From JAAFIP01 sp963775085 (GTDB lineage Bacteria > Pseudomonadota > Gammaproteobacteria > Burkholderiales > Burkholderiaceae_C): a stretch of 64,000 nt of DNA. Below the pieces are notes generated by a model. That model did not search any database. It was not told the DNA's origin and was given only the letters and a program-made list of their open reading frames with translations. The stretch lies in assembly GCA_963775085.1 (NCBI GenBank), contig CAVZHO010000005.1, forward strand, positions 302,008 through 366,007, in the 5' to 3' direction. Positions 24,349-34,953 of this stretch are shown here, one piece after another. The translations under genes and the position numbers were made by a program. Positions within the stretch are counted from its first letter, which is position 1; each line of letters begins with the position of its first letter.

Positions 24349-25646
24349 CTGCGTTGCACCAGCAGCTCGCTACCATCGATGCGCTCGGCCAGGCTGGCAA
24401 TGTCGGCATCCGTCACACCGCAGGCCTTAAAGTGCACCTGCCATTGGTCAACCACCGCAATCACTTGCAGCACCTGCGCCTTGGCTGCGCTGGGCGTAAG
24501 GCCAAACAAAGTGCACTGCGACATCGCATTAGCCAAGGTAGAGTCCCGCCCGTCCAGGCCCACCAGAAACTCTTGGTGGCCTTGGCCCGAGTTGGTGGGC
24601 AGCACGTCGTAGGCGGGGGCTAAGCGCCAGCGGCCATGGCGGCTGGGCTGGGTGACCAGCAGGGCGTGGTTTTTCTCGTGGTCGTCGGTGTTGTCGATCA
24701 AAATATTAAACACCATGCGGCGAAACAGCTCGTGCATGTCGCGCAGGTTCTGCCCACCCTCGGCTACGCCCGCGCGGCGCAGCAGCTGCGCTAGCTGCGG
24801 GTAGCCCAGCTCGCTGTCTTGGCCTTCCAGCGTGCTGGCAAGTATGGCGGTATGGGCCGATATGCAGTGGATGCGCCGCTCTTCACCATTTTCGACCGTA
24901 CGGTCAAAGCGCTTTACCGCCAGCGCGTGCTCGCCCAGCAACGGCACCACCTGCGTTTGCGCGGTGGTAATGCCTGCCATCCGCGCCAGCGTCATCGACG
25001 CATGCTCGACCAGCGGCACGTCTATCGGCTCGCCATTAAAAAACTTGATCACCCATTGCGCGCCGTCGATCTCGATCAGCGCTTTGGGCTTGGCCCCGCC
25101 AAAGCTGCCACCCGCCGCCACCATCTGCCGCTCTAGCGCGGTGATCGGCTCTTTGGCGCTGATCTTGGCCACCACCTCGCTTAGCTGCTGCGCCTGCGCC
25201 AGCCGTGGCAACGGCCCATTGGGTCGCGGCAGGTACTGCGTTGCCGAGGTGGACACACCCAGCGCGCCAAAGCGGTCGTCCCCCGCGTAGTACAGGTATT
25301 CCATGAGCGACAGGCGCTGCGGCCTGTCGATGTACTGGATCACCCGCTCTCCCCAACGGTCGGGCCGCGCGTCGTCCACCGCGCCCACGGCCACACCTTT
25401 GGCGCGGGGCAGGTGCTCGGTGTTGATCAACGGCAAATCTTCACTCAAGGCAAAGCCCTGCGCCAGCCAGGTGGGGGCGTAGGTGAGCGACACGCCCTTG
25501 CCCGCAGCCATTAGCTGCAGCGCGCCCACCAGCGCTGGCGCGGCAGGGTTGCCGATAAACCAGAGGTACAGCGCGTCTAGGCGGGTGCTGGGGGTGACGG
25601 CGCTGGGGTTGATAGCGTTGCCCGTGGGTAACACTGCATCACGCAT
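24336..25646 (-). CDS. hipA: HipA-family serine/threonine kinase toxin
   Basis: 436 residues from ATG 25646, which has GGAG at the right distance; an ATG six bases earlier abuts the site. HipA features: N-terminal LWFIGNPAAPALVGAL, the Gly-rich ATP loop AAGGSFGGAKPKALI, the lysine strand WVIKFFN, the catalytic-loop-like FNILIDNTDDHEKNHALL and the metal-binding APAYDVLPT. HipA toxins phosphorylate aminoacyl-tRNA synthetases (GltX in E. coli) and are neutralised by HipB. The gene overlaps the hipB-like gene by 8 bp, as usual for the pair. Confidence 0.88.
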   Translation of the reverse strand: MRDAVLPTGNAINPSAVTPSTRLDALYLWFIGNPAAPALVGALQLMAAGKGVSLTYAPTWLAQGFALSEDLPLINTEHLPRAKGVAVGAVDDARPDRWGERVIQYIDRPQRLSLMEYLYYAGDDRFGALGVSTSATQYLPRPNGPLPRLAQAQQLSEVVAKISAKEPITALERQMVAAGGSFGGAKPKALIEIDGAQWVIKFFNGEPIDVPLVEHASMTLARMAGITTAQTQVVPLLGEHALAVKRFDRTVENGEERRIHCISAHTAILASTLEGQDSELGYPQLAQLLRRAGVAEGGQNLRDMHELFRRMVFNILIDNTDDHEKNHALLVTQPSRHGRWRLAPAYDVLPTNSGQGHQEFLVGLDGRDSTLANAMSQCTLFGLTPSAAKAQVLQVIAVVDQWQVHFKACGVTDADIASLAERIDGSELLVQRRGFA

Positions 25647-26061
25647 TGGCATCTCCTGGCTTGACCACCCTGCTTGCATTTGCAGCGCTGGCACTTGCCT
25701 TAGCCAAGCCCCGCCGCTCGCGCACTGCGGCCGATGCCTGTGCACGGCTCTTGCCCAGGTTTACCGCCGCGCGAATGTCTTGCTCTAGCGCGCCCCGGTC
25801 ATGCTCGGGCGCGGCCAGCGTGGCCAGCGCGCCGCTGCGCCCCATCAGCCATAGCGCCGTGGCGTACAGCCCCATGCCCACCCCCGGCTCGCCCGCCTCC
25901 ATACGCATCAGCGTAGGCACCGACGTGCCCATGCGCAGCGCCCAGCTCGCCAAAGACTCCTTGCGCCGCAGCCGCGCCACGGCCAGGTCTGCGCCCAGCT
26001 GCTGCAAGGCTTGCACACTTGCGGGAGGCATTTGGCTTAGGGCGAGGGGAGCTTTTGGCAT
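25639..26061 (-). CDS. hipB: HipB-like XRE-family antitoxin/repressor
   Basis: 140 residues. A helix-turn-helix is visible at about 20-65 (LGADLAVARLRRKESLASWA, then MGTSVPTLMRMEAGEPGVG). The tail (about 85-140) is Ala/Arg-rich and probably unstructured, as in antitoxins that wrap around or are cleaved from their toxins. It overlaps hipA by 8 bp. A TTGTAC-N16-TATAAT promoter ends 7 bp before the ATG, so the mRNA may be leaderless. Role: autorepression and neutralisation of HipA. Confidence 0.82.
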   Translation of the reverse strand: MPKAPLALSQMPPASVQALQQLGADLAVARLRRKESLASWALRMGTSVPTLMRMEAGEPGVGMGLYATALWLMGRSGALATLAAPEHDRGALEQDIRAAVNLGKSRAQASAAVRERRGLAKASASAANASRVVKPGDANA

Positions 26062-26068
26062 AATGATG

Positions 26069-26096
26069 ATTATAGTAAACTCATGTTTTTGTACAA
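26069..26096 (-). promoter_or_regulatory. Sigma-70-like promoter of hipBA, leaderless geometry
   Basis: On the minus strand, TTGTAC (26091-26096) and TATAAT (26069-26074) are separated by 16 bp. Only 7 bp separate the -10 box from the hipB ATG (26061), placing the transcription start at or next to the A of the start codon. No ribosome-binding site precedes it. Confidence 0.65.
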
Positions 26097-26233
26097 GTCT
26101 TTGTTATTTTGACAGACATCTACTGTTGCTGCCCGGCATAGCAGATGTTGATCAACACCAATCCGAAAACACAAACAACCCCGCAAATCGAAAGCCATAT
26201 TTATGTATTACAGGGTTAATTTGCGAGTCACCC

Positions 26234-26282
26234 ACAACCTATAACTCCCCATATCACCCAGTTTTCACAACCCATAGGTTGT
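26234..26282. promoter_or_regulatory. ACAACC/GGTTGT palindromic sites upstream of hipB
   Basis: A palindrome ACAACC-CATA-GGTTGT at 26267-26282 and a further direct half-site ACAACCTAT at 26234-26242, which pairs with ATAGGTTGT (26274-26282) at a 31-bp spacing. Located in the 280-bp gap between the XRE gene and hipB. It could be an operator for either DNA-binding protein. Confidence 0.4.
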
Positions 26283-26303
26283 AATCTAAGGCTATTTGTA
26301 TAC

Positions 26304-26350
26304 TATAAATTTCGTAGCTGCTCACGCTCTATTCTATTGGTCTAGAAGCC
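26304..26350 (+). repeat. Short dispersed repeat copy (TAGCTGCTCACG type)
   Basis: TTTCGTAGCTGCTCACGCTC at 26310-26329 matches the left half of the element; it runs into the stop end of the XRE gene. Confidence 0.55.
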
Positions 26351-26836
26351 AATCCACTCCTTACGCGGCGACTTCTGCGCACGCGCCCACGCGCCAATAT
26401 GCTTCCACATCTTGGCCGCTGGCACGCCGCCCCGCGCGGCCGCCGCTTCCACCGCGCCCACCACCACCGGTAGCGGCACCTCGTCCACCAGCGTAATCAT
26501 GTGAGCGCCATACGCCTGGGGCAGCACACCGCTGGCCAGCGCCGCCGCCAGCACACCGGGCGGCAGTGCATCGCTATAGCTCACGCTGCACATCTGCGCC
26601 GCCTGCGCCAGCGCCTGATCACTCGGCCCACGGGCTGGCTCCCACTGCAGGCGCAGGCCCAGCACCTCTAGCAGCCGCCCCAGCCGCCCCATGCTCAGGT
26701 CCGCCAAGCTGCCCCGCTCCAGCCCATTCACCGTCGCCCGCGACAGCCCCGCCAGCCGCGCCAGCGCGGTTTGCGTCAAGCCCAGCGCCTGCCTGCGCTT
26801 TTGGACGGAAGGGCCAATCCATAAAAGGTCGTTCAT
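26342..26836 (-). CDS. XRE-family regulator with C-terminal extension (orphan antitoxin-like)
   Basis: 164 residues from ATG 26836. The HTH occupies residues about 8-60 (VQKRRQALGLTQTALARLAG, LSRATVNGLERG), a classic XRE/Cro domain. The second half (about 85-164) is helical and contains VDEVPLPVVVGAVEAAAARG and KMWKHIGAWARAQ, which I do not recognise as a named domain but which looks like the sensor half of an antitoxin-type regulator. No toxin partner overlaps it; the next gene on the strand is hipB, 280 bp away. The C-terminal codons border a short dispersed repeat. Confidence 0.75.
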   Translation of the reverse strand: MNDLLWIGPSVQKRRQALGLTQTALARLAGLSRATVNGLERGSLADLSMGRLGRLLEVLGLRLQWEPARGPSDQALAQAAQMCSVSYSDALPPGVLAAALASGVLPQAYGAHMITLVDEVPLPVVVGAVEAAAARGGVPAAKMWKHIGAWARAQKSPRKEWIGF

Positions 26837-26872
26837 GGGTTTAAGTGTAGGAAAACACCGCAATAATGTCAA

Positions 26873-27597
26873 ATATATTAGACAATATACAGCTAAAACT
26901 GCTACGTATTCAATAGCTGCTTACGCCCTATTGACAAGGACTACAGGCATATTTGGCACACTAAAACCCTCCATAGCTCCGCCGCCACGCCAAGCCCGGC
27001 CCGCCAGGCAGGCAGCACAAAATACCCATCAAATCCACCCGTAGTCCCTGTCTAAAGCTGAGTCAGCGCTATGTGGTGTACCCGGGCGAGGCAACGTTTG
27101 CACTGCGGGCCGGTGTGCAGGCTTTTGGGCTGACAGCATTGGCCACAAAATCAAGCGCTGCAGATGGGTGAATACTCCTAATTTCATAGCTGCTCACGTC
27201 CTGTTGACAGGGACTACCGGCATATTTGGCAGGTAAAATCGCCACCCAGCCTGCGCAACCAGCCTAGCGACACACCCGCACCATCTGCACAGCATGCCAT
27301 CGGTAGCCATCAAAGCACAAAATACCCATCAAATATGCTCATAGTCCACGTCACCAGGGCGTAAGCAGCTACTACTTCAATAGCGCATATTTTCCCAGGC
27401 TGCGTTTTCAAACAAGGTCAGCGCACCCGTCTCCAAGCCATACCAACATTACCTGTTCAATTTGCATGGCGTCTTAAATCGCCACCCTCCCTGCAAAGTA
27501 AACCGTGCCATCACCCCAGGCAAAGCCCTGGGTCACAAACCCGCAACCTCCCCCAACAATGGCTCACCCGTAACGCAACCCCACCCAAGGAGCCACC
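26873..27597. repeat. Repeat-rich non-coding stretch with four short-element copies
   Basis: No intact gene. Copies of the dispersed element lie at about 26906-26958 (+), 27180-27230 (+), 27011-27060 (- orientation, right half) and 27326-27382 (-). The plus copies share ATAGCTGCT(T/C)ACG, then TTGACA(A/G)GGACTAC, then GGCATATTTGGCA. The minus copies share CAAAATACCCATCAAAT. The cluster looks like a landing site where this element accumulated, with one gene fragment between copies. Confidence 0.65.
27061..27171 (+). pseudogene. Probable C-terminal fragment of a DUF4143-type ATPase
   Basis: An open stretch reads SQRYVVYPGEATFALRAG, then VQAFGLTALATKSS and a TGA. The YVVYPG...V.A..L pattern is typical of the last strand and helix of DUF4143-containing AAA ATPases. 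There is no start and no upstream domain; it is flanked by short repeats. A similar fragment occurs at 30615-30840. Confidence 0.4.
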
Positions 27598-27990
27598 ATG
27601 CCCATGCCCAACGCCACACCCCTCTACGGCAGCGAACCCGACCAACCCGGCCTGTACCTCGGCCTCTTCCATGGACGCAAAGACCCAGACGACCAAATGA
27701 TTGAATGGGGCTTTAACGGCCCACTCATCGGCCCCTTAAGCTTTGTCCACACCACCTACACCAATGTCATCAAGCTGGGCTTTATCAGCACAGTTGACGA
27801 GAAAAGGTACTTTCCCACACAAGACATGCCCATGCTGCCGATCAACGGCGACATGGTGCATTACCAAGACAGCTATTACGGCGACTGGACGGTGTTCTAC
27901 GCCATCGGGTGCGATGTGCGCCCACCCGAAGACACCTTCAGGCAATCACCCCGCCCCGTGCGCCCGCTCTACGCGCATCGCCGCGAATAG
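27598..27990 (+). CDS. Hypothetical protein upstream of HNH endonuclease
   Basis: 130 residues, start ATG 27598 behind AAGGAGCCACC. Composition is rich in Gly, Pro, Tyr and Trp, with GLYLGLFHGRKDPDDQMIEW, then GPLSFVHTTYTNVIKLGF and MVHYQDSYYGDWTVFYAIG; this suggests a compact beta-rich soluble domain. No signal peptide or membrane segment. It is 47 bp upstream of the HNH gene on the same strand and may be cotranscribed. I do not recognise a family. Confidence 0.65.
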   Translation: MPMPNATPLYGSEPDQPGLYLGLFHGRKDPDDQMIEWGFNGPLIGPLSFVHTTYTNVIKLGFISTVDEKRYFPTQDMPMLPINGDMVHYQDSYYGDWTVFYAIGCDVRPPEDTFRQSPRPVRPLYAHRRE

Positions 27991-28037
27991 CTCCACCCCG
28001 CTTTCAAGGCATACTGCCAGCAAACACGAAAGCCGCC

Positions 28038-28850
28038 ATGCCAGCCACCCCCACAGCGCCCAGCCCCGCATCCCCCAACTGGACGCGCCAGCAAACCCTA
28101 GCCGCGCTGCACATCTACTTCCAGCTCCCCTTTGGCCAACTCCATCGCGGGCAGCCCAAAATCAAACAGATAGCCCAGTGGATAGGCCGCACCCCCAGCT
28201 CGGTAGCGCTCAAGCTGGTCAACCTCGCCAGCCTAGACCCGCAAATCGTCGCCACAGGCCGCGCAGGCATGCGCAACGCATCCAAACTGGACGAAGCCAT
28301 CTGGCAAGAACTGCAAACCAACTGGGACGCCGTGGCACTAGAGGCCGCAGCAGAATACGAAAAGCTAGCCACCCGCCACGGCCTGCCCGCCAACGTGGAC
28401 GTGATCGACGAGCTGCCCGAAGCGCCCGACATAGCCGAAGGCAAAACCCGCCTAGCCACCGTAGAAGTGCGCGTCAACCAAGCCCGCTTTCGCAAAGCCA
28501 TCTTGGCCAGCTACAACGCCACCTGCTGCATCAGCGGCCTACAACATGAAAAGCTAGTCATAGCCAGCCACATCGTGCCGTGGAGCGAAGACAAACAGAA
28601 CCGCCTCAATCCGCAAAACGGGCTGTGCTTGTCTGCGCTGCATGACAAGGCGTATGACCAAGGGCTGATTACGGTGATGCCGGATTACACGGTGAGGGTG
28701 TCGAGGACGTTAGACATACAGATTGAGGATACTTTTCTGATGGAGGCATTGTTGCGCTTCGATGGGCACCCAATTAGATTGCCTGAAAAACTTAATCCCT
28801 TGCCGCGTTTTCTTTTGTCACACGCTAAGAAGTTTGGTTTTACAAACTAG
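28038..28850 (+). CDS. HNH endonuclease with N-terminal DNA-binding region
   Basis: 270 residues from ATG 28038; the open frame extends upstream through the preceding gene but lacks coding character there. The N-terminal part (about 15-75) has helices with IAQWIGRTPSSVALKLVNLA, resembling a small DNA-binding domain common in these proteins. The C-terminal HNH motif is intact: a CCISG zinc-like site, ASHIVPWSED, and NPQNGLCLSALHDKAYDQG. Such stand-alone HNH nucleases often act in restriction or phage defence. No methyltransferase is nearby. Codon use changes to more A+T towards the 3' end, next to the A+T-rich pair that follows. Confidence 0.82.
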   Translation: MPATPTAPSPASPNWTRQQTLAALHIYFQLPFGQLHRGQPKIKQIAQWIGRTPSSVALKLVNLASLDPQIVATGRAGMRNASKLDEAIWQELQTNWDAVALEAAAEYEKLATRHGLPANVDVIDELPEAPDIAEGKTRLATVEVRVNQARFRKAILASYNATCCISGLQHEKLVIASHIVPWSEDKQNRLNPQNGLCLSALHDKAYDQGLITVMPDYTVRVSRTLDIQIEDTFLMEALLRFDGHPIRLPEKLNPLPRFLLSHAKKFGFTN

Positions 28851-28878
28851 CGCGTGGAAAAGGCTAATTACAGCCGTC

Positions 28879-29490
28879 CTACACTAATGCAAACTGAAAT
28901 CCCGTTTGACGCTCAGGCTCATGAAGGTAATCACACAACTTACGTGCACGATCAATTAACCCTGGACTAACAAGCAGTCTATCTATTTGATTTCGTTTTG
29001 AGTTAGCAACGACAGCATGGTGCTCGGGCCAAAGACCGCTCTGTTTAGATGTATATACCGTCAAATCTATACCATGTGTAACGATTTCTATCTGTTCAGA
29101 CAATAAAAAATCTTTAACGGCATAAGCTTCTGATTTGTCGCGTGTTTCAAATAAAGTTAGGTGTGGAATTCGCTTGTTTTTTGGCCCACTAAAGTCTGGC
29201 TTCCACCAAATCTCATCAAAAATTCTAGAGTATGCGTTTAGATAAACGGCATAACCTTTATTTGTTTGAAACATACCGACATCGCTTATGCTAACAAAAT
29301 TCCCTCGCAGTGCCTCAGCACTATCCTCTAGCGAATGAGAATTGGGGAGCTCTTTGTACGGGCCACGGACAGTGATGTGTACTGGGTCTCGTTGACTTGT
29401 TCCGTGCAAAGCATCCCGCAGGTTCGTAAGAATAGATCGAACCTCAGGATCCGTGAACTCTAAAAAAACAAAATGCCGACTAGTTGTCAT
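28879..29490 (-). CDS. 2H phosphoesterase superfamily protein (2'-5' RNA ligase-like)
   Basis: 203 residues from ATG 29490; a TTG at 29502 is an alternative that would overlap the upstream stop. The two HxT motifs that define 2H enzymes are present: VHITVRGPY near residue 40 and PHLTLFET near residue 120, in a suitable duplicated beta-alpha layout. 2H enzymes cleave or ligate 2',3'-cyclic or 2'-5' phosphodiester bonds in RNA or oligonucleotides. The gene begins 8 bp after the nucleotidyltransferase stop and the two are clearly one unit. Base composition is markedly A+T-rich against the neighbours, suggesting transfer. Confidence 0.72.
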   Translation of the reverse strand: MTTSRHFVFLEFTDPEVRSILTNLRDALHGTSQRDPVHITVRGPYKELPNSHSLEDSAEALRGNFVSISDVGMFQTNKGYAVYLNAYSRIFDEIWWKPDFSGPKNKRIPHLTLFETRDKSEAYAVKDFLLSEQIEIVTHGIDLTVYTSKQSGLWPEHHAVVANSKRNQIDRLLVSPGLIDRARKLCDYLHEPERQTGFQFALV

Positions 29491-29498
29491 TTCGCAAA

Positions 29499-30497
29499 TC
29501 AAATCAAAAGATATTTCCGTAGGCTACCATCAATTCGTGCGCTCATAAGCACATCATCCAAGAAAGCCGCAAACCTTTCGGCCTTTACCTTGAATTCTTG
29601 TTTTTTATCATCTACTGGCTCTTCAAGCTCCGCGAACGATTTGGCCGCCAGAAAGCTTTCATAATCGTCTAAAAATAACTTGAATCGATCAACAAATGAC
29701 ATGTCACCCAACGCATCTAATGATAACGCCAGCCGCTCCAGTGGAACTCGCTCAATTACTGCTTTGAACTCTGTTTCGGTGGATACATATCTGGTCAATA
29801 TGGCTAAAACCGTAGAAAAAACTGTCAGTTTTCTTGAAAACTTAAGATTTAAATTTTTCTTCCACCAGCGGCGAGACGTAACGCGATCTCTTTCATAATT
29901 TAGACAAAGCGTCCTCCAATATCGAAGGATATCATTTAAGAGAAAAAGGGGTCGGAAATCTTTCTTCCCCTTACCATCTTTGAAATAATTTGCAAGGACG
30001 CTTTCTATCGCATTTTCGCGCAGATTGTCGTTCCAAATGGCTTTGCTTTCCAATAGAAGCAATAAGCGAGTAGTAAACAGGTTTTCGCTATCATCATTTG
30101 CATCGCCAGTACTACTTACGATTCTTTTGACACTATGAACTTTCAGATAACTTCCATCGCCGCTAAATTGCGGCAGCTTTAACGATGCATTTATGTTTAT
30201 TAACTTAGATAACAGTCGAATTTCATCAAGGCGTGAAATTGGTCGATCAGTTAGATGGCTATCGTCTTTGTCGCGGCCAAGAAGGAAAATATCAAGATCA
30301 GATTTTCTACCCGTCTCAAATCTCCCAAGAGAGCCAGCAGCAAAAACTGAAACTTGATCCCACTCATTATTTATTTGCAACTCCGCTGCTGCTATATCTC
30401 GAACTTGTTTCAAAAAATCGGCACTATGCTGAATTCGATCCATCAAAAGGGTGTGTGACTTTAGAGCATTTATAAAAGCGGTGCATTGTAGAGTCAC
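29499..30497 (-). CDS. Nucleotidyltransferase (GlnD/pol-beta-like fold) of a two-gene module
   Basis: 332 residues from a GTG at 30497 with GGAG 7-10 bp upstream; an ATG at residue 19 is an alternative. The catalytic core is FAAGSLGRFETGRKSDLDIF (Gly-Ser signature and paired Asp of the pol-beta superfamily), followed by a mostly helical region with FLLNDILRYWRTLCLNYE that resembles helical parts of GlnD-like enzymes. No regulatory ACT or HD domain follows. It could transfer nucleotides to a protein, tRNA or small molecule. Paired with a 2H phosphoesterase directly downstream, it suggests make-and-break chemistry on a nucleotide bond. Strongly A+T-rich. Confidence 0.75.
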   Translation of the reverse strand: MTLQCTAFINALKSHTLLMDRIQHSADFLKQVRDIAAAELQINNEWDQVSVFAAGSLGRFETGRKSDLDIFLLGRDKDDSHLTDRPISRLDEIRLLSKLININASLKLPQFSGDGSYLKVHSVKRIVSSTGDANDDSENLFTTRLLLLLESKAIWNDNLRENAIESVLANYFKDGKGKKDFRPLFLLNDILRYWRTLCLNYERDRVTSRRWWKKNLNLKFSRKLTVFSTVLAILTRYVSTETEFKAVIERVPLERLALSLDALGDMSFVDRFKLFLDDYESFLAAKSFAELEEPVDDKKQEFKVKAERFAAFLDDVLMSARIDGSLRKYLLI

Positions 30498-30614
30498 TCT
30501 GTATCTCCTCAGATTTTTTATTGGTTGTCGATTTAACTTAAATGTGCAGTGTTGTTACAGACATTAAACATCAATATCCAGCACCCGCAAAGCTTTCCAC
30601 CTGGATTTGATAAT
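30498..30614. other. A+T-rich upstream region of the nucleotidyltransferase pair
   Basis: Short A+T-rich spacer carrying the GAGGAG translation signal for the GTG start. The promoter is presumably here; no single pair of boxes is convincing. Confidence 0.35.
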
Positions 30615-30840
30615 TCATACATACCATGCAGTGTGTCGTAAATCTTCCACTGTTGGCAACACCGCCCATAGTGGTACCACCTCCACGCCTTCGCCCGTGG
30701 GGTAGCGGTGCAGGCCGGGGCACACCACATGCATCGCGTCCAGCTTTAGGTCGTGCATGGCGATGCGCATGCTTTTCGTGATGGTGGGGGCATCGGCGCG
30801 CTTAAACTTCACGCCTAAGCGCGGCTGGCCGCGCAGCACA
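30615..30840 (-). pseudogene. C-terminal fragment of a DUF4143-type AAA ATPase
   Basis: The minus frame reads LGVKFKRADAPTITKSMRIA, then MHDLKLDAMHVVCPGLHRYP and GEGVEVVPLWAVLPTV. The E/K-F-K-R-x-D-A-P...S-M-R...DL-L...V.PG..RY...VE.VPL pattern is the nuclease-like tail of DUF4143 ATPases. The N-terminal ATPase domain is missing, so this is a remnant. Confidence 0.6.
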
Positions 30841-30921
30841 GGTTGCACTCAATGCGTTCACCATGAATTTCGAACGTCAGATGTTGGAATTTCATGGAAC
30901 AGTCGCCAACCGTTAGGTGGC

Positions 30922-31191
30922 TCACGCAGCCTTCTCACAGTGCAGAAGCGCTCCAGACGTTGCTGATTCTCTATGCAGTTTTGAAGCACTAAACTCCAGC
31001 CCATTAGGCCAGCACAGGGCACCCAGCTCCAGAAAGAGTCGTTTGAACATGTCTTCATTGCGCAGTGGCTGCGTCAACGCAGTATCTTTAGACAACAAGC
31101 TGGCAAAGTCATACACGCCGTCACTGCCGTCTGAAAACGCCAGTGCCACTTTCCTATCACCCGCCCACTGGGCATGCACTACTTTAATCAT
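30922..31191 (-). CDS. DUF2442 domain protein
   Basis: 89 residues. The family pattern is clear: IKVVHAQWAGDRKVALAFSD, then GVYDFASLL, LRNEDMFKRLFLELGALCWP and NGLEFSAS. DUF2442 proteins are small, about 80-90 residues, and often sit with a DUF4160 partner in toxin-antitoxin-like pairs. The partner is not intact here: about 80 bp downstream there are only unclear remnants. The gene is 15 bp upstream in genome order from the gyrB stop and marks the edge of the accessory island. Confidence 0.75.
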   Translation of the reverse strand: MIKVVHAQWAGDRKVALAFSDGSDGVYDFASLLSKDTALTQPLRNEDMFKRLFLELGALCWPNGLEFSASKLHRESATSGALLHCEKAA

Positions 31192-31205
31192 TGTCAGCCG
31201 CCGAT

Positions 31206-33821
<2,616 letters not shown>

Positions 33822-33846
33822 TCACCACGTTAAAAAACGCGTGACC

Positions 33847-34953
33847 TTAAATCCGCATCGGCATCACCACGTACTTGAACGTGGCGTTATCCGGAATGGT
33901 AAACAGCGCCGAGCTGTTGGAATCCGACAGTTCCAGGCGCACCATCTCTTGCGGCATATTGCCTAATGCGTCAATGAGGTAAGTGACGTTAAAGCCAATC
34001 TCAATCGCATCGCCCGCGTAGTCAATGTCCAGCTCGTCCACCGCCTCTTCCTGCTCGGCGTTGTTGGACGCTACGCGCAAGGTACCGGGCTCTATGTTCA
34101 AACGCACGCCCTTGAATTTTTCACTCGTCAAAATGGCGGTACGTTGCAGCGTGGCCAGCAAAGCGGCGCGGCCTAGCGTGATGATGTTTTTGTGGTTTTT
34201 GGGGATCACACGGTTGTAGTCGGGAAATTTTCCTTCTACCAGCTTGGTCACAAACTCCATGCCGCCAAAGCTGAACTTGGCCTGGTTACCGGCAAACTGC
34301 ATTTCAATCTGACCTTCGCTGTCGCTGAGCAGGCGCTGCATTTCGATGACGGTTTTGCGCGGCAAGATGACTTCCTGCTTGGGCACTTCCACATCCAGCT
34401 GCGCACTGCTGAAGGCCAAACGGTGACCGTCGGTCGCCACCAGGCTCAAGGTTTTGCCTTCGGCCACAAACAAAATACCGTTGAGGTAGTAGCGAATATC
34501 GTGCACCGCCATGGCAAAGCTCACCTGGGCCAAAAGCTCTTTCAAGGTCTTTTGCGGCACGCTGAACACCGGGCCAAAGCTGGCGGCCTCTTGCACCAGC
34601 GGGAAATCTTCGGCAGGCAGGGTTTGCAGCGTAAAGCGGCTTTTGCCGCCTTTGAGCACCAGCTTGCTGGCCGACGATTCGATCGAGACGGTTTGGTCGG
34701 AAGGCATGGTGCGCAAAATATCGATCAGCTTGCGCGCACCCACGGTGGTGCTGTAGTTGCCGGTGTCGCCGTCCATCTGCGCGCTGGTGCGGATTTGGAT
34801 TTCAAGGTCGCTGGTGGTCAGCTGCAACTGGTCGCCGGTTTTGCGGATCAGCACGTTGGCCAGAATCGGCAGGGTGTGGCGGCGCTCGACAATGCCGGAT
34901 ACCGATTGCAATGTGGAGAGCAGTTTTTCTTGTGTTGCCTTAAGAACGATCAT
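33847..34953 (-). CDS. dnaN: DNA polymerase III beta subunit (sliding clamp)
   Basis: 368 residues, start MIVLKATQEKLLSTLQSVSG and end YVVMPMRI, both diagnostic of bacterial clamps. The three tandem clamp domains are full length and family-typical (HTLPILANVLI, AVHDIRYYLNGILFV, ATDGHRLAFS). The ring tethers the replicative polymerase. It lies between dnaA and gyrB, with 279 bp of non-coding DNA containing DnaA boxes upstream. Confidence 0.98.
   Translation of the reverse strand: MIVLKATQEKLLSTLQSVSGIVERRHTLPILANVLIRKTGDQLQLTTSDLEIQIRTSAQMDGDTGNYSTTVGARKLIDILRTMPSDQTVSIESSASKLVLKGGKSRFTLQTLPAEDFPLVQEAASFGPVFSVPQKTLKELLAQVSFAMAVHDIRYYLNGILFVAEGKTLSLVATDGHRLAFSSAQLDVEVPKQEVILPRKTVIEMQRLLSDSEGQIEMQFAGNQAKFSFGGMEFVTKLVEGKFPDYNRVIPKNHKNIITLGRAALLATLQRTAILTSEKFKGVRLNIEPGTLRVASNNAEQEEAVDELDIDYAGDAIEIGFNVTYLIDALGNMPQEMVRLELSDSNSSALFTIPDNATFKYVVMPMRI

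Noticed and set aside
26873..27597. Possible CRISPR array because of repeated short sequences
   Set aside because: Copies occur in both orientations, at irregular spacing and with variable sequence; there are no regular spacers and no cas genes in the window.
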